Numbered from the stretch's first letter, positions 1 through 11,114 are shown. The stretch is 64,000 nt of DNA from Marinobacter profundi (GCF_002744715.1 NZ_KZ319367.1:489785-553784); one strand, 5' to 3'. The notes: generated by a model not told the origin, from the sequence alone. Numbers and translations: made by a program.

Positions 1-116
1 TGCACCAGCATCAGTTCCGCACCATGGGCTTTGCTGACTTCCAGTGCCTTGCCAAGGACTTGCGGGGCCTCCTCGGTCAGGTCAATGGCTACCATAACTT
101 TGCTGTAAATCGACAT
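1..116 (-). CDS. Universal stress protein (UspA family), N-terminal fragment
   Basis: Only the first 38 or so codons lie in the window; the rest is beyond the left edge. The peptide starts MSIYSKVMVAIDLTEEAP and continues with a helix carrying VLGKALEVSKAHGAELMLV. A hydrophobic beta strand ending VAIDL, then a long helix and a second strand ALLML-like, is the beginning of the Usp alpha/beta fold, where the Asp contacts ATP in nucleotide-binding members. The ATG at 116 is preceded by GGAG at a suitable distance. Usp proteins are cytoplasmic and induced by starvation or stress. The family call is fairly firm, but the subtype cannot be judged from the fragment. Confidence 0.75.
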   Translation of the reverse strand, partial: MSIYSKVMVAIDLTEEAPQVLGKALEVSKAHGAELMLV

Positions 117-263
117 CGCAACGCTCCTTCGCGGACTTTGTTTTCAATTCTTGAGGACAGTTTAGCGTAATTTAGGAGGAATCCGGCCAGTTGATACTGA
201 CCGGTATCAAGATTGTAGCCGGATTTCGGGAACCTGCGCTGCAAGGACGACCTGCCGGATGGA

Positions 264-1079
264 TCAGGCCTGCGACTGGAGCAGGCTGATCGTGGCAGTC
301 AGGCCTTCCAGAATGCCGCGGGAATACCGGTCGATTACAAACGAGACGTTGTTCTCGTTGTAGTTGATGTAAGAGGTCCGGATAAACTCCCATTTCGAGC
401 TGATGTCTTCCAGAAGTGCTTTCAGCTCCCCAGTACTTTTTCCCTTGCGAATCTCTGCCAGCAGGCTGTCCAGGGCTTTGGCCTTAACGTCGAGTGGTTC
501 ATCGGTGGCGGTGCCCTGGAACGTCTGGGTAACCGAGGAGTTCGAGCGAACCGAATACTTGGCCATCATCTGGGCAAGGGTGACCGCTGCGGAGCGCGCA
601 GCCTCCACCCGCTTGTCGGGCGTAATCTTGGTGCTCTCGAGCGCCGTTCTGTAGAGTGAACTGGCGTTGTCGTTCATCACCGCGGCCTGCTCAGCCATTT
701 CCGACATCAGGCGCAGGTCCGGGTAGCCGGTTTGCTTGACGTCGTTGATGTTCTGCCGCATCAGTTCCTTGAACTTGTCGAACTCCACGTTGAGCCCCTC
801 AACCTGGGCGCTGCTCAGCACGCCCGCGGTGCTGTCTATCAGAGCGCCCATGGTGGAATTGGCCTCGTTGACCGCGCCCACAATTTCGTTAAGGGTTTCA
901 GTATCACCGGAAGCACTGAACCGGTAATACGCATCCAGCGCCACATAGTTTTTGACGCGAAAATCGTGCAAATGACCCAGGAAGTCCGCGCTCTCGTCAC
1001 CGCGGGCATTAAACGACGCGATAGCGAGCAGGACCAGGGCGGTTATCAGCGAGCGAACTCCGAGCTTGGCGTCTCTCAT
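264..1079 (-). CDS. Exported helical protein of unknown function
   Basis: 271 residues. The open frame extends 62 codons further upstream, but the ATG at 1079 starts a good signal peptide (MRDAKLGVRSLITALVLL, then AIASFNARG), so I chose it; GGAG lies about 12 nt upstream. The mature protein is almost entirely predicted helix by eye, rich in Ala, Ser, Glu and Asn, with no Cys pairs and no enzyme motif. Its overall look (about 240 residues of helices, a late Trp in SSKWEFIRTSYINYN and a C-terminal amphipathic helix) resembles the periplasmic sensing regions of PilJ/NarX-type receptors, but no transmembrane helix or signalling domain follows. I do not recognise the family. It is divergent from fadBA across a gene-poor 500-bp region. 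Confidence 0.7.
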   Translation of the reverse strand: MRDAKLGVRSLITALVLLAIASFNARGDESADFLGHLHDFRVKNYVALDAYYRFSASGDTETLNEIVGAVNEANSTMGALIDSTAGVLSSAQVEGLNVEFDKFKELMRQNINDVKQTGYPDLRLMSEMAEQAAVMNDNASSLYRTALESTKITPDKRVEAARSAAVTLAQMMAKYSVRSNSSVTQTFQGTATDEPLDVKAKALDSLLAEIRKGKSTGELKALLEDISSKWEFIRTSYINYNENNVSFVIDRYSRGILEGLTATISLLQSQA

Positions 1080-1575
1080 GGGATGAGTACTCCGTGGTTG
1101 AGCAATCTTATTATTGTGAGTCCTTGCGGGCTTTTTCCTGGCTGCCTGCGCGGGAACGGCTGTCCGTGGCAGGCACTTTCGACTAAAGTCTGAAATCGAA
1201 GTTAAAGTAACTGACAAAACCAAGCAAGCGCTTTCTTGGCCCCCAGTGTATCTGACTGTAACCAAAATCCGGTATGGGTGACATAGCCTTTTGTCAATTC
1301 CGGGACGACTGGCTCACAGAGCTGAAAAATAATAACGGCGGCTCACCGGCATTGGGAGCGGGTGCCCTGTGCCGGGGAACTTTTGGCGTGCTGTGGCAGA
1401 AACAAATTGACAAACGGACCGTTTTTTTTCATCGTGTGCCCTCACGATTCAAACGACTGTATGAATTTTGGATCGGTTGATCGGGCAGTGACCGAAATTT
1501 CGCTGCATCAGCAGGTACTCCAACGGAACGTAGAGCGCCTGCCTGCAGTAATAAACACAGACTGGAGATCAGTTG
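1080..1575. other. Gene-poor divergent region upstream of fadB
   Basis: About 500 bases between the exported helical protein (minus) and fadB (plus). Two short plus-strand frames exist (about 68 and 76 codons), but neither has a ribosome binding site or a protein-like composition. It holds a TTGACA hexamer at 1407-1412 and an 18-bp PsrA-type palindrome at 1448-1465. No convincing -10 sits at the right distance from the TTGACA, so the fadB start point is not assigned. Confidence 0.6.
1448..1465. promoter_or_regulatory. PsrA/FadR-type palindrome upstream of fadBA
   Basis: The sequence TTCAAAC-GACT-GTATGAA is an inverted repeat (six of seven positions matched per arm, 4-bp spacer). It fits the C/GAAAC-N2-4-GTTTG/C type box bound by the TetR-family fatty-acid sensor PsrA of pseudomonads, with one deviation. 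It lies 110 bp before the fadB ATG, where a repressor released by long-chain acyl-CoA would be expected. The dyad is seen directly; the identity of the binder is inferred, and no psrA gene is in the window. Confidence 0.5.
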
Positions 1576-3723
1576 ATGATTTACGAAGGTAAAGCCATCA
1601 CGGTTAAAGAGATCGAAGGCGGGATCGCGCAGTTGAACTTCGACTTGCAGGGCGAGTCAGTCAACAAGTTCAATCGTCTCACCATCGAAGAACTGGGCGC
1701 CGCAACTGACGCACTCAAAGCACAGAAGAGCCTGAAGGGCCTGGTGGTCACCAGCTCCAAGGACAGCTTCATTGTTGGTGCCGACATTACCGAATTCACC
1801 GAGATGTTTGCCGGCTCGGAAGAAGACCTGGTAGCCAACAACCTCAAGGCGAACGAGGTATTCAGTGCGGTCGAGGACCTGCCATTCCCTACGGTGACGG
1901 CCATCAATGGCATGGCATTGGGCGGCGGTTTCGAAATGTGCCTGGCCACCGATTACCGTGTGATGGACCCGAAAGCCAAAGTCGGTCTGCCGGAAGTCAA
2001 GCTGGGTATCTTCCCTGGTTTTGGTGGTACCGTGCGCCTGTCCCGTCTGGTAGGTGTGGACAACGCTGTTGAGTGGATCTGTGGTGGCACCGAGAATCGT
2101 GCTGACGCAGCCCTGAAAACCGGCGCCGTTGACGCAGTGGTTGAAGGGGGCCGGCTGGTCGAGGCCGCCGTGGCCATCATTAACCAGTGCAACGAAGGCA
2201 AACTGGACTACCAGGCCCGTCGTGAAGAAAAGAAGGGCAAGATCAAGCTGAATGCCATGGAAAGCATGATGGCATTCGAGATCTCCAAGGCCTTCGTTGC
2301 CGGTAAGGCGGGTCGCAACTACCCGGCACCGGTCGAAGCCATCAAGGTCATGCAGAAGCACGCCGGCCTGACCCGCGACAAGGCGATCGAGGTGGAGGCC
2401 AAGGGCTTCGCCAAGATGGCCAAGACCAACGTGGCGGCCTGCCTGGTTGGCCTGTTCCTGAACGACCAGGAACTGAAGAAGAAGGCCAAGGCCTGGGAAA
2501 AAGAAGCTTCCGAGGTGAAACTGGCTGCGGTTCTGGGTGCGGGCATCATGGGTGGCGGTGTCGCCTACCAGTCTGCCCTCAAAGGCACGCCGATCATCAT
2601 GAAGGACATCAACCAGGACGGTATCGCCCTGGGTCTGAAAGAAGCCAAGAAACTGCTGGCCAAGCGCGTCGAGAAGGGCCGCATGAAGCCGGACCAGATG
2701 GCTGACGTGCTGAACGCCATCACGCCGACCCTGAACTACGGTGATTTCAAGAACGTAGACCTGGTTGTTGAAGCAGTTGTTGAGAATCCGAAAGTGAAAG
2801 ATGCGGTGCTGCGCGAAACCGAAGAGATGGTTCGCGATGACGCTATCCTGACATCCAACACCTCGACCATCTCCATCAACCTGCTGGCGAAGAACCTGAA
2901 GCGTCCGGAAAACTTCTGCGGCATGCACTTCTTCAACCCGGTACACATGATGCCGCTGGTTGAGGTCATTCGTGGCGAGAAGACCAGCGACCGTGCGATT
3001 GCCACCACCGTGGCGTATGCGAAGGCGATGGGCAAGACCCCGATTGTGGTCAATGACTGCCCGGGCTTCCTGGTCAACCGTGTCCTGTTCCCGTACTTTG
3101 GCGGCTTTGTCGGCCTGGTGCGTGACGGTGCCGACTTCCAGAAAGTTGACAAGGTCATGGAGAAATTCGGCTGGCCGATGGGCCCCGCCTACCTGCTCGA
3201 CGTGGTTGGCATGGACACCGGCAAGCACGCCGGCGACGTCATGGCCGACGGCTTCCCGGACCGCATGAAGCACTCCGAGAAGACCGCGATCGACGTCATG
3301 TTCGAGAACAACCGCTACGGTCAGAAGAACGAAGTGGGCTTCTACAAGTACGAACTGGATCGCAAGGGCAAGCAGAAGAAGGTTGTTGACGAAGAAACCT
3401 ACAAACTGCTGGAGCCGGTGGTGCAGGGCAAGAAGGAGTTCGAAGAGGACGACATCATTGCCCGCATGATGATCCCGTTGTGCCTGGAAACCGTTCGCTG
3501 CCTTGAAGACGGCATTGTCGAGTCTCCGGCTGATGCCGACATGGGCCTGATCTACGGCATCGGTTTCCCTCCGTTCCGTGGCGGTGCCCTGCGTTATATC
3601 GACGATATGGGCGTCGACAAGTTCGTCGAACTGGCAGATAAGTATGCAGATCTTGGTCCTTTGTATCACCCGACCGAGAAGCTGCGTGAAATGGCCAAGA
3701 CTGGCAAGAAGTTCTTTGGCTAA
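1576..3723 (+). CDS. fadB: Fatty acid oxidation complex subunit alpha FadB
   Basis: 715 residues, the size of Pseudomonas FadB. The first 190 residues are an enoyl-CoA hydratase/isomerase domain with the oxyanion motif [10 protein letters not shown] (Glu120) and [14 protein letters not shown] (Glu140), the two acid residues of the crotonase active site. A 3-hydroxyacyl-CoA dehydrogenase follows, with the Rossmann motif LGAGIMGGG near 320-328 and HFFNPV with catalytic His near 451. It hydrates and oxidises trans-2-enoyl-CoA in the cytoplasm as an alpha2beta2 complex with FadA, encoded 33 nt downstream. A TTG codon precedes the ATG at 1576; the ATG gives the family N-terminus [10 protein letters not shown] and has GGAG upstream. 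It is probably controlled through the palindrome at 1448-1465. Confidence 0.97.
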   Translation: MIYEGKAITVKEIEGGIAQLNFDLQGESVNKFNRLTIEELGAATDALKAQKSLKGLVVTSSKDSFIVGADITEFTEMFAGSEEDLVANNLKANEVFSAVEDLPFPTVTAINGMALGGGFEMCLATDYRVMDPKAKVGLPEVKLGIFPGFGGTVRLSRLVGVDNAVEWICGGTENRADAALKTGAVDAVVEGGRLVEAAVAIINQCNEGKLDYQARREEKKGKIKLNAMESMMAFEISKAFVAGKAGRNYPAPVEAIKVMQKHAGLTRDKAIEVEAKGFAKMAKTNVAACLVGLFLNDQELKKKAKAWEKEASEVKLAAVLGAGIMGGGVAYQSALKGTPIIMKDINQDGIALGLKEAKKLLAKRVEKGRMKPDQMADVLNAITPTLNYGDFKNVDLVVEAVVENPKVKDAVLRETEEMVRDDAILTSNTSTISINLLAKNLKRPENFCGMHFFNPVHMMPLVEVIRGEKTSDRAIATTVAYAKAMGKTPIVVNDCPGFLVNRVLFPYFGGFVGLVRDGADFQKVDKVMEKFGWPMGPAYLLDVVGMDTGKHAGDVMADGFPDRMKHSEKTAIDVMFENNRYGQKNEVGFYKYELDRKGKQKKVVDEETYKLLEPVVQGKKEFEEDDIIARMMIPLCLETVRCLEDGIVESPADADMGLIYGIGFPPFRGGALRYIDDMGVDKFVELADKYADLGPLYHPTEKLREMAKTGKKFFG

Positions 3724-3729
3724 CCCTGA

Positions 3730-4932
<1,203 letters not shown>

Positions 4933-4963
4933 TTTCCCCTGTGGAACTGATCGCTCTTTGATC

Positions 4964-4996
4964 GAGAGGCCCGGCAACCGCCGGGCCTCTCTGTTT
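4964..4996 (+). terminator. Rho-independent terminator of fadBA
   Basis: A perfect 12-bp stem GAGAGGCCCGGC / GCCGGGCCTCTC with an AACC tetraloop is followed by TGTTT. It begins 31 nt after the fadA stop. Confidence 0.85.
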
Positions 4997-5051
4997 CCGC
5001 ACCGTGAAAAAAAGCATGACTGAAATCAAAGAATGGGTTGTCTTGCTTTTC

Positions 5052-5080
5052 TTGACCCTGTAAAACAGTGTGCCTATATA
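5052..5080 (+). promoter_or_regulatory. Sigma-70 promoter of topA
   Basis: TTGACC at 5052-5057 and TATATA at 5075-5080 are separated by 17 bp. Transcription from it would leave a leader of about 95 nt before the topA ATG at 5183. In other bacteria topA promoters respond to DNA supercoiling; nothing here shows that directly. Confidence 0.65.
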
Positions 5081-5182
5081 TTGAGGCGGTGCTTGTCTGT
5101 TTTCTAGCCGCCTGATTTTACAGCGAGTTTACGGTTTGCTGATTAATTGACCGATTTGTCGCCAAGGATACAGATCTCCGTT

Positions 5183-7819
5183 ATGGGTAAAAGTCTCGTT
5201 ATAGTCGAGTCGCCAGCGAAAGCGAAGACCATCAACAAATACCTGGGTTCTGACTTTATTGTTAAGTCGAGCGTCGGGCACATTCGTGATCTTCCGGTCA
5301 GCGGTAGCGGGTCCCAGTCCGACCCCAAGGAGCGCGCCAAACAGGCAGCGGCCACCCGCAAAATGAGCCCGGAAGAAAAGGCGGTTCACAAAAAGCGTAA
5401 GGCCCGGGAACAGCTGGTCGCCCGCATGGGCGTCGATCCTGACCACGACTGGCAGGCCCGCTACGAGATTCTTCCCGGCAAGGAGAAAGTGGTCAGCGAG
5501 CTCAAGCGGCTGGCAAAGTCTGCCGATCATATCTATCTCGCGACGGATTTGGACCGCGAAGGGGAGGCGATTGCCTGGCACCTTCAGCAAACCATCGGCG
5601 GCGAACCGGATAAATATCGTCGCGTGGTGTTTAACGAAATTACCAAGCGGGCGATCAAGGAAGCCTTCAACGATCCTGGCAATCTCGATAACAACCGGGT
5701 GAATGCCCAGCAGGCCCGGCGTTTTCTAGATCGGGTTGTTGGCTACATGGTGTCCCCACTGCTCTGGGCAAAGCTGGCTCGCGGGCTGTCCGCAGGGCGG
5801 GTGCAGTCGGTTGCGGTGCGGCTGATTGTCGAGCGCGAACGGGAGATCCGCAAATTCATCCCGGAAGAATTCTGGCAACTGCATGCCGACCTGGGTACGC
5901 AGCAGGCCAAGGAGCCGGTGCGTTTCGAGGTTACCCGCTACGATGACAAGCCCTATCGGCCGGAAAACGAACAGCAGAGCAATGAACACGTTGCCCGCCT
6001 GAAGTCCGGCACATTCAAGGTGGCGAAGCGGGAAGACAAACCGACCCGCTCCCGCCCGTCGGCACCGTTTATTACCTCAACCCTGCAGCAGGCGGCCAGT
6101 AACCGCATGGGATTCAGCGTCAAGAAAACCATGATGCTGGCCCAACGGCTGTATGAGGCGGGTTACATCACCTACATGCGTACTGACTCCACCAACCTGA
6201 GTCAGGACGCGATTACCGGCTGTCGCGAGTTCATCCAGAAGCAGTTCGGTGACCGCTACCTGCCCGAGAAGCCGCGGGTATACGGCAGCAAGGAAGGCGC
6301 CCAGGAGGCTCACGAGGCAATCCGCCCGACCGAAGTGAGTCGTCGCCCGTCGGATATCAGTGGTCTCGAGAAGGACGCCGAGAAGCTGTATGACCTGATC
6401 TGGCGCCAGTTCATTGCCTGCCAGATGTCCGATGCCGAGTTTCTCAGCACCTCCATTGTTATCGCCAACGGTGATTATGAGCTGCGTACCCGGGGCCGGA
6501 TCATCAAATTTGACGGCTTCCTGAAGGCCGCACCGCAATCCGCCAAGAAGGATGAGGACGTTGCGCTGCCGGATATCCAGGTCAACGAAACGCTGGACCT
6601 GAAAAAGCTCGATCCTTCCCAGCACTTCACCAAACCTGCGCCGCGGTTTACCGAGGCCAGCCTGGTCAAGGAACTGGAGAAGCAGGGTATCGGCCGGCCG
6701 TCGACCTACGCCTCCATTATTTCCACCATCCAGGACCGCGGCTACGTGCGGCTGCAGAACCGCAGGTTCTATGCGGAGAAGATGGGGGAAATCGTCAGTG
6801 AACGTCTGACCGAGTCTTTCCCGAACCTGATGGATTACGATTTTACCGCCCGGATGGAAGACGAACTCGACGAGATCGCCGAGGGCGAAGTGGACTGGAA
6901 GAAAGTCCTCAACGATTTCTACGGCAAGTTCCGCTTGCAGCTGGAGACCGCTGAAAGCAGTGACGAAGGTGGCATGCGTGCCAATACGCCAACCGAAACC
7001 GACATCCCGTGCCCGAGTTGCGGCCGCCACATGCAGATCCGGGTGGCCAGTACCGGCGTGTTCCTGGGCTGCTCCGGCTATTCACTGCCGCCGAAGGAAC
7101 GTTGCAAGACCACCATCAACCTGATTCCGGGTGATGAAGTGGTCAGCGCCGACGAAGATGTGGAAGGCGAGGGCGAAACCCGTCTGTTGCGCAAGAAGCG
7201 CCGCTGTCCGAAGTGTGGCACCGCCATGGACAGTTACCTGATTGACGAGAAGCGCAAGCTCCATGTTTGCGGTAATAACCCGGACTGTTCGGGCTACGAA
7301 GTCGAAGAGGGCACATTCCGCATCAAGGGCTACGATGGCCCGACCCTGGAATGTGACAAGTGCGGCTCCGAGATGCAGCTGAAAACCGGTCGTTTCGGCA
7401 AGTACTTTGGCTGCACCAACAGTGAATGCAAGAACACTCGCAAGTTACTGAAAAATGGCGAGCCGGCTCCCCCCAAGATGGATCCGGTACCGATGCCCGA
7501 GCTGCAGTGCCAGAAGGTGGATGACACCTACGTGCTACGGGACGGCGCCTCCGGCCTGTTCCTGGCGGCCAGCAAGTTCCCCAAGAACCGGGAAACCCGG
7601 CCACCCCTGGTGAGCGAGATCAAGCCCCATCGCAAGGAAATTGACCCCAAGTACGATTACCTGATGGACGCTCCTGAAACCGATCCGGAAGGTAATCCGA
7701 CGGTGATCCGCTACAGCCGGAAGTCGAAGGAACAGTACGTCATGACCGAGAAAGACGGCAAGGCCACCGGCTGGTCTGCCTGGTACGAGAATGGCAAATG
7801 GCAGGTCCGGGAGAAGTAG
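5183..7819 (+). CDS. topA: DNA topoisomerase I (type IA)
   Basis: 878 residues, similar in size to E. coli TopA. It relaxes negative supercoils through a transient 5'-phosphotyrosine. The Toprim domain has [15 protein letters not shown] at the N-terminus and [10 protein letters not shown] near 120-130; the active-site Tyr is near 331 in [11 protein letters not shown]. After the core come three four-Cys zinc modules between about 609 and 755 (CPSC...C, CPKC...C, CDKC...C) and a basic C-terminal tail. The frame is open for 12 codons upstream, but the ATG at 5183 gives the family N-terminus. It is monocistronic, with its own promoter at 5052 and a terminator at 7842. Confidence 0.97.
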   Translation: MGKSLVIVESPAKAKTINKYLGSDFIVKSSVGHIRDLPVSGSGSQSDPKERAKQAAATRKMSPEEKAVHKKRKAREQLVARMGVDPDHDWQARYEILPGKEKVVSELKRLAKSADHIYLATDLDREGEAIAWHLQQTIGGEPDKYRRVVFNEITKRAIKEAFNDPGNLDNNRVNAQQARRFLDRVVGYMVSPLLWAKLARGLSAGRVQSVAVRLIVEREREIRKFIPEEFWQLHADLGTQQAKEPVRFEVTRYDDKPYRPENEQQSNEHVARLKSGTFKVAKREDKPTRSRPSAPFITSTLQQAASNRMGFSVKKTMMLAQRLYEAGYITYMRTDSTNLSQDAITGCREFIQKQFGDRYLPEKPRVYGSKEGAQEAHEAIRPTEVSRRPSDISGLEKDAEKLYDLIWRQFIACQMSDAEFLSTSIVIANGDYELRTRGRIIKFDGFLKAAPQSAKKDEDVALPDIQVNETLDLKKLDPSQHFTKPAPRFTEASLVKELEKQGIGRPSTYASIISTIQDRGYVRLQNRRFYAEKMGEIVSERLTESFPNLMDYDFTARMEDELDEIAEGEVDWKKVLNDFYGKFRLQLETAESSDEGGMRANTPTETDIPCPSCGRHMQIRVASTGVFLGCSGYSLPPKERCKTTINLIPGDEVVSADEDVEGEGETRLLRKKRRCPKCGTAMDSYLIDEKRKLHVCGNNPDCSGYEVEEGTFRIKGYDGPTLECDKCGSEMQLKTGRFGKYFGCTNSECKNTRKLLKNGEPAPPKMDPVPMPELQCQKVDDTYVLRDGASGLFLAASKFPKNRETRPPLVSEIKPHRKEIDPKYDYLMDAPETDPEGNPTVIRYSRKSKEQYVMTEKDGKATGWSAWYENGKWQVREK

Positions 7820-7841
7820 TCATCTCCACGGAAAAGTGATT

Positions 7842-7876
7842 AAAAAAGCGGAATTTCCTGGAAATTCCGCTTTTTT
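7842..7876. terminator. Bidirectional terminator between topA and the hydroxyacid dehydrogenase gene
   Basis: AAAAAAGCGGAATTTC-CTG-GAAATTCCGCTTTTTT is a 16-bp perfect inverted repeat with an A-run on one side and a T-run on the other, so it can act for both converging genes. Confidence 0.9.
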
Positions 7877-7895
7877 TTGAGATCGGCCAGCGTAG

Positions 7896-8771
7896 TCAGC
7901 GAAACTTGCGCAGCCGCTGTATCAGTGACGACGTATCCCAGCGTTTACCCCCCATGGCCTGCACATCGGCATAGAACTGGTCCACCAGCGCGGTGACTGG
8001 CAGCGTCGCATTGACCTTGCGGGCTTCGTCCAGGCAAATGCCGAGATCCTTGCGCATCCAGTCTACTGCAAAGCCGTGATCGAACTTGCCATCGATCATG
8101 GTCCCGGACCGGTTTTCCATCTGCCAGGACTGCGCCGCCCCTTTGGAAATCACCTCCACCACCTTGCGTACATCCAGTTCCGTCTGCTCGGCAAAGTGCA
8201 GGGCCTCCGACAGACCCTGAACCAGCCCCGCAATCGCGATCTGATTGACCATCTTGGTTTTCTGGCCGGCGCCGGCCGGCCCCATCAGATTCAGCGCCCG
8301 GGCATAATGCTCCATCACCGGGGCCGCCTTGCTATAGGCCTCATCGCTGCCGCCGCACATGATGGTGAGCTGGCCGTTTTCCGCACCCTGTTGCCCACCG
8401 GAAACCGGCGCATCGATAAAGCCCATCCCCGCCTCACGGGCGGATGCGTAAAGCCGCTCGGCCACGCCCGCTGAAGCAGTGGTGTGGTCAATAAGGATGG
8501 CGCCCCGCGGGGCGTTGGCAATGATGCCGTCCTCGCCCTCGAACACCTCAACCAGATCCTTGTCAGCGCCCACGCAGGTGATGACAAAGTCCGCGCCTTC
8601 AACGGCTTCCGCAATCGTCTTGCAGGCGGTTCCCCGGTATTCGCTTGCCCATTGCTCGGCCTTGGCGGTGGTGCGGTTCCAGACCCGCACCTGAAGGCCC
8701 GCTCTGGCCAGGTGCCCGGCCATCGGGTAGCCCATTACACCGAGTCCGATGAAGGTAGCTGTTATCGTCAT
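7896..8771 (-). CDS. 3-hydroxyisobutyrate dehydrogenase-family oxidoreductase
   Basis: 291 residues, full length for the beta-hydroxyacid dehydrogenase family (MmsB, GarR, GlxR and relatives). These are cytoplasmic NAD(P)-dependent enzymes that interconvert a beta-hydroxyacid and its semialdehyde. The Rossmann motif FIGLGVMGYPMAGHL occupies residues 7-21; the substrate loop DAPVSGGQQGA starts near 120; the catalytic Lys is near 173 in GAGQKTKMVNQ. WNRT after the second strand is common in NADP-preferring members. The exact substrate cannot be read from the sequence, and no valine-degradation gene is nearby. The start ATG has GGAG upstream; the unit ends at the shared terminator. Confidence 0.88.
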   Translation of the reverse strand: MTITATFIGLGVMGYPMAGHLARAGLQVRVWNRTTAKAEQWASEYRGTACKTIAEAVEGADFVITCVGADKDLVEVFEGEDGIIANAPRGAILIDHTTASAGVAERLYASAREAGMGFIDAPVSGGQQGAENGQLTIMCGGSDEAYSKAAPVMEHYARALNLMGPAGAGQKTKMVNQIAIAGLVQGLSEALHFAEQTELDVRKVVEVISKGAAQSWQMENRSGTMIDGKFDHGFAVDWMRKDLGICLDEARKVNATLPVTALVDQFYADVQAMGGKRWDTSSLIQRLRKFR

Positions 8772-9042
8772 TGTTGCTCTCCAGATTTGTCAGGTATTTG
8801 ATTTTGCAAGGCGTAAGGCGGCGATGCCCCGAAAAGCCGATAGTACCGAGGATAGCGCAGTTATGATCGCTTGTGGGCGGGAAATGCGGTTACAGATCGT
8901 TGCCAACCGATACCGGCGAAAGGTTAGAGCTTTGTTTAATTCCCAAAAGTTTTAACAAAACCGGATTTTTTAGAAAAATCAGAAAGTTCTGAGGCTGCAG
9001 GCGGAGCCCTGCCTGGCGTGTCGCAATCCGGGGAGGATGACT

Positions 9043-9249
9043 GTGCCGTTGTATCGCTATCCCGCTTCACTGTTGTGCGTTGCAGCACTGACGATGTCGG
9101 GCTGTATTTCCGCCACAACCCACCGGTCCGGGCGAGCTGTACACAACCCGGTACACTTTATGCTGGACGCCAGCCAGCATTGGCTTTGCCTTACCGGCTG
9201 GCGCCCAAGGGTCAGGATGCGGCGTCGAGTTTTTCCAGTGCCTCCTTGA
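9043..9249 (+). CDS. Candidate small lipoprotein
   Basis: 68 residues from a GTG that stands 6 nt after a strong GGGAGG; an ATG at 9037 abuts that site and is less likely. The N-terminus PLYRYPASLLCVAALTMSGC reads as a short lipoprotein signal with a lipobox-like MSGC. The remaining 48 or so residues show no motif, and the last 38 bases overlap the convergent gene at 9212. I do not recognise the family. The ribosome site and signal are seen; that this is a true gene is an inference. Confidence 0.35.
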   Translation: MPLYRYPASLLCVAALTMSGCISATTHRSGRAVHNPVHFMLDASQHWLCLTGWRPRVRMRRRVFPVPP

Positions 9250-9454
9250 GAACTTTGACTGACTCGGCATGTTTGCCCTGATTATGCAGGGCTTCGCCCT
9301 CGTCGCGGAGCGCTTTGATGTTGGCTTCAGTCTCGCTGTCGAGCTGGGCCGACTGGAGTTGTTGGTCGATTTTCCCGACCAGAGACGGGCACTGCGAGGC
9401 CATCGCGGTGCCTGCCATGAACAGTGTGATCACTAGTGCTGCCAGATAACGCAT
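9212..9454 (-). CDS. Small secreted helical protein, unknown function
   Basis: 80 residues. The ATG at 9454 has a strong GGAGGGA site and starts a clear signal peptide (MRYLAALVITLFMAGTAMA, cleavage near SQC). The mature part is about 60 residues of charged helix with one Cys and heptad-like spacing (QLQSAQLDSETEANIKALR; EGEALHNQGKHAESVKVL), resembling a helical hairpin or a single TPR-like pair. It should be periplasmic. I cannot name it. It is divergent from the erythromycin-esterase-like gene and may share a control region with it. Confidence 0.72.
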   Translation of the reverse strand: MRYLAALVITLFMAGTAMASQCPSLVGKIDQQLQSAQLDSETEANIKALRDEGEALHNQGKHAESVKVLKEALEKLDAAS

Positions 9455-9636
9455 TGCATTTCCCTCCTTTTGCACACCCTCAGGTAGCATAGCTGACCTG
9501 GTCAGAATTTGAGCGGCTGGTGACGATTTGGTTCCGCCGGGTTTGTGACTTTCAGTTTCTGCGCAAGTCATCGACAGGTTATCCCTGCAAATCTGTACTA
9601 TTATTGAACAACAGCCTCTTGCAGGGAGGACGCGAC

Positions 9637-11001
9637 ATGAAAGGGAAGAGTGGTGCGTCCGTTGCTGATCGGGCAGCGCGCGAAGCAGACTTGCCTGGCG
9701 GGGATCCGCACCTTTCCCGGTTGATCGCCCGCGCCGCAGAGCCGTTTGACAGCATCGAGGATATGCCGCTTGATCGGATGCTCAGGCGGATCGGGGATCG
9801 CCGTATCGTGCTGTTGGGGGAGGCATCGCACGGTTCATCGGAGTTCTACCTGGCCCGGGAACGTATCACCCGGGCACTTATTGAAGAAAAGGATTTTTCT
9901 TTCGTCGCCGTCGAGGGGGACTGGCCAGACGCCGCCCGCATTGATCACTACGTTCGCCATGCCGAATATCCGCCCTCCGAGTGGATGGCTTTCTCCCGGT
10001 TTCCCGCCTGGATGTGGCGGAATGACGAAGTTCGTGGCTTCGTGGACTGGCTGCGCGATCACAATTCCCGCCTGGAGCCCGGCGACCGGGTCGCCTTTCA
10101 CGGTCTGGATCTCTACAGTCTTTACACCTCCATTCGCGCTGTTCTCGAGTTCCTTGAAGATGTCGATCCTCAGCTGGCGGCTGTTGCACGCCAGCGCTAT
10201 GGTTGTCTGGAGCCGTTTGAATCGGATCCGGCCACCTATGCCAGGGCGGCACTGGATCCGCAATATCAGACCTGTGAAGAGCCGGTCATGGAGATGCTGC
10301 GTGAGATGCAGCGCCATCACCGGCACTATGCCGAGCACGACAGCGAGCGTTTTCTGAGTGCCATGCAGAATGCCCGTCTGGTGGCTAACGCGGAGGAGTA
10401 TTACCGCACCATGTATTACGGTACCCACAATGCGTGGAATCTCCGTGATACCCACATGTTTGAAACCCTGGAGACGCTGCTGGCACACCATGGCGAGGCG
10501 AGCGGGGTAGTGGTCTGGGCCCACAATTCCCACGTCGGGGATTCCGGCGCGACGGATATGGGGAGGCGGGGTGAATTCAATATCGGCCGGCTGTGCCGGG
10601 CCCGGTTTGGTTCCGATGTCTATTCCATTGGATTTGGTACGGACCACGGTACCGTTGCGGCTGCATCCAACTGGGATTCACCTATGGAAATCAAAGAGGT
10701 GAGGCCTGCTCTTAAGAACAGTTATGAGCACCTGTTCCACGAATCCGGAATCTCACGCTTCATGCTGCCGCTACGGGTGGATGCCGATGCCGCGCTCGTC
10801 GAACGTCTTCGCGATCGTCACCTGGAACGGGCGATTGGTGTCATCTATCGTCCGCAGACGGAGCGCCAGAGCCATTATTTTCACGCCTGCCTGCCGGAGC
10901 AGTTTGACGAATACATCTGGTTTGATGAAACCCGGGCGGTCACACCGTTTACGGCGGGGTCGCTGGCTGGCGTTCCGGAGACCTATCCGTTCGGGTTGTA
11001 G
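9637..11001 (+). CDS. Erythromycin esterase-family hydrolase
   Basis: 454 residues, covering the whole family domain. The active-site pattern GEASHGSSEF (Glu62, His65) matches the Glu-x-x-His of EreA/EreB, and VVWAHNSHVGDS supplies the late family His. Family members that have been studied open macrolide lactones, but most chromosomal homologues have unknown substrates, so resistance should not be assumed. There is no signal peptide; it is probably cytoplasmic. The ATG at 9637 follows GGGAGGA; an upstream open extension of 39 codons lacks such a site. The gene stands alone and ends at a symmetrical terminator. Confidence 0.85.
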   Translation: MKGKSGASVADRAAREADLPGGDPHLSRLIARAAEPFDSIEDMPLDRMLRRIGDRRIVLLGEASHGSSEFYLARERITRALIEEKDFSFVAVEGDWPDAARIDHYVRHAEYPPSEWMAFSRFPAWMWRNDEVRGFVDWLRDHNSRLEPGDRVAFHGLDLYSLYTSIRAVLEFLEDVDPQLAAVARQRYGCLEPFESDPATYARAALDPQYQTCEEPVMEMLREMQRHHRHYAEHDSERFLSAMQNARLVANAEEYYRTMYYGTHNAWNLRDTHMFETLETLLAHHGEASGVVVWAHNSHVGDSGATDMGRRGEFNIGRLCRARFGSDVYSIGFGTDHGTVAAASNWDSPMEIKEVRPALKNSYEHLFHESGISRFMLPLRVDADAALVERLRDRHLERAIGVIYRPQTERQSHYFHACLPEQFDEYIWFDETRAVTPFTAGSLAGVPETYPFGL

Positions 11002-11059
11002 CTGTGGGGGCGTGGAACGCAGGTAACCCCGTTCGATTCTGCCCGGGTGTGGTGACGAA

Positions 11060-11089
11060 AAAAAAGCCGCTGATATCAGCGGCTTTTTT
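11060..11089. terminator. Perfectly palindromic bidirectional terminator
   Basis: The 30 bases are their own reverse complement: six A, GCCGCTGATATCAGCGGC, six T. It lies between the converging esterase-like gene and gltA and can end both transcripts. Confidence 0.92.
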
Positions 11090-11114
11090 GCATGTGCTCT
11101 ACAAGTTTGCGAAG

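Noticed and set aside
1407..1436. TTGACA at 1407 as the -35 of a fadB promoter
   Set aside because: The bases 16-18 bp downstream (ATCGTG and neighbours) do not resemble a -10 box.
1274..1592. Two small plus-strand frames before fadB
   Set aside because: No ribosome site, random-looking composition, and one overlaps the fadB start.
8749..8955. 68-codon plus-strand frame in the gap after the hydroxyacid dehydrogenase gene
   Set aside because: It begins inside the divergent gene start, and the codon pattern does not look coding.
9637..11001. Reading the erythromycin-esterase-family gene as proof of macrolide resistance
   Set aside because: Only the family fold is visible; most chromosomal members have other or unknown substrates and there is no sign of transfer around it.
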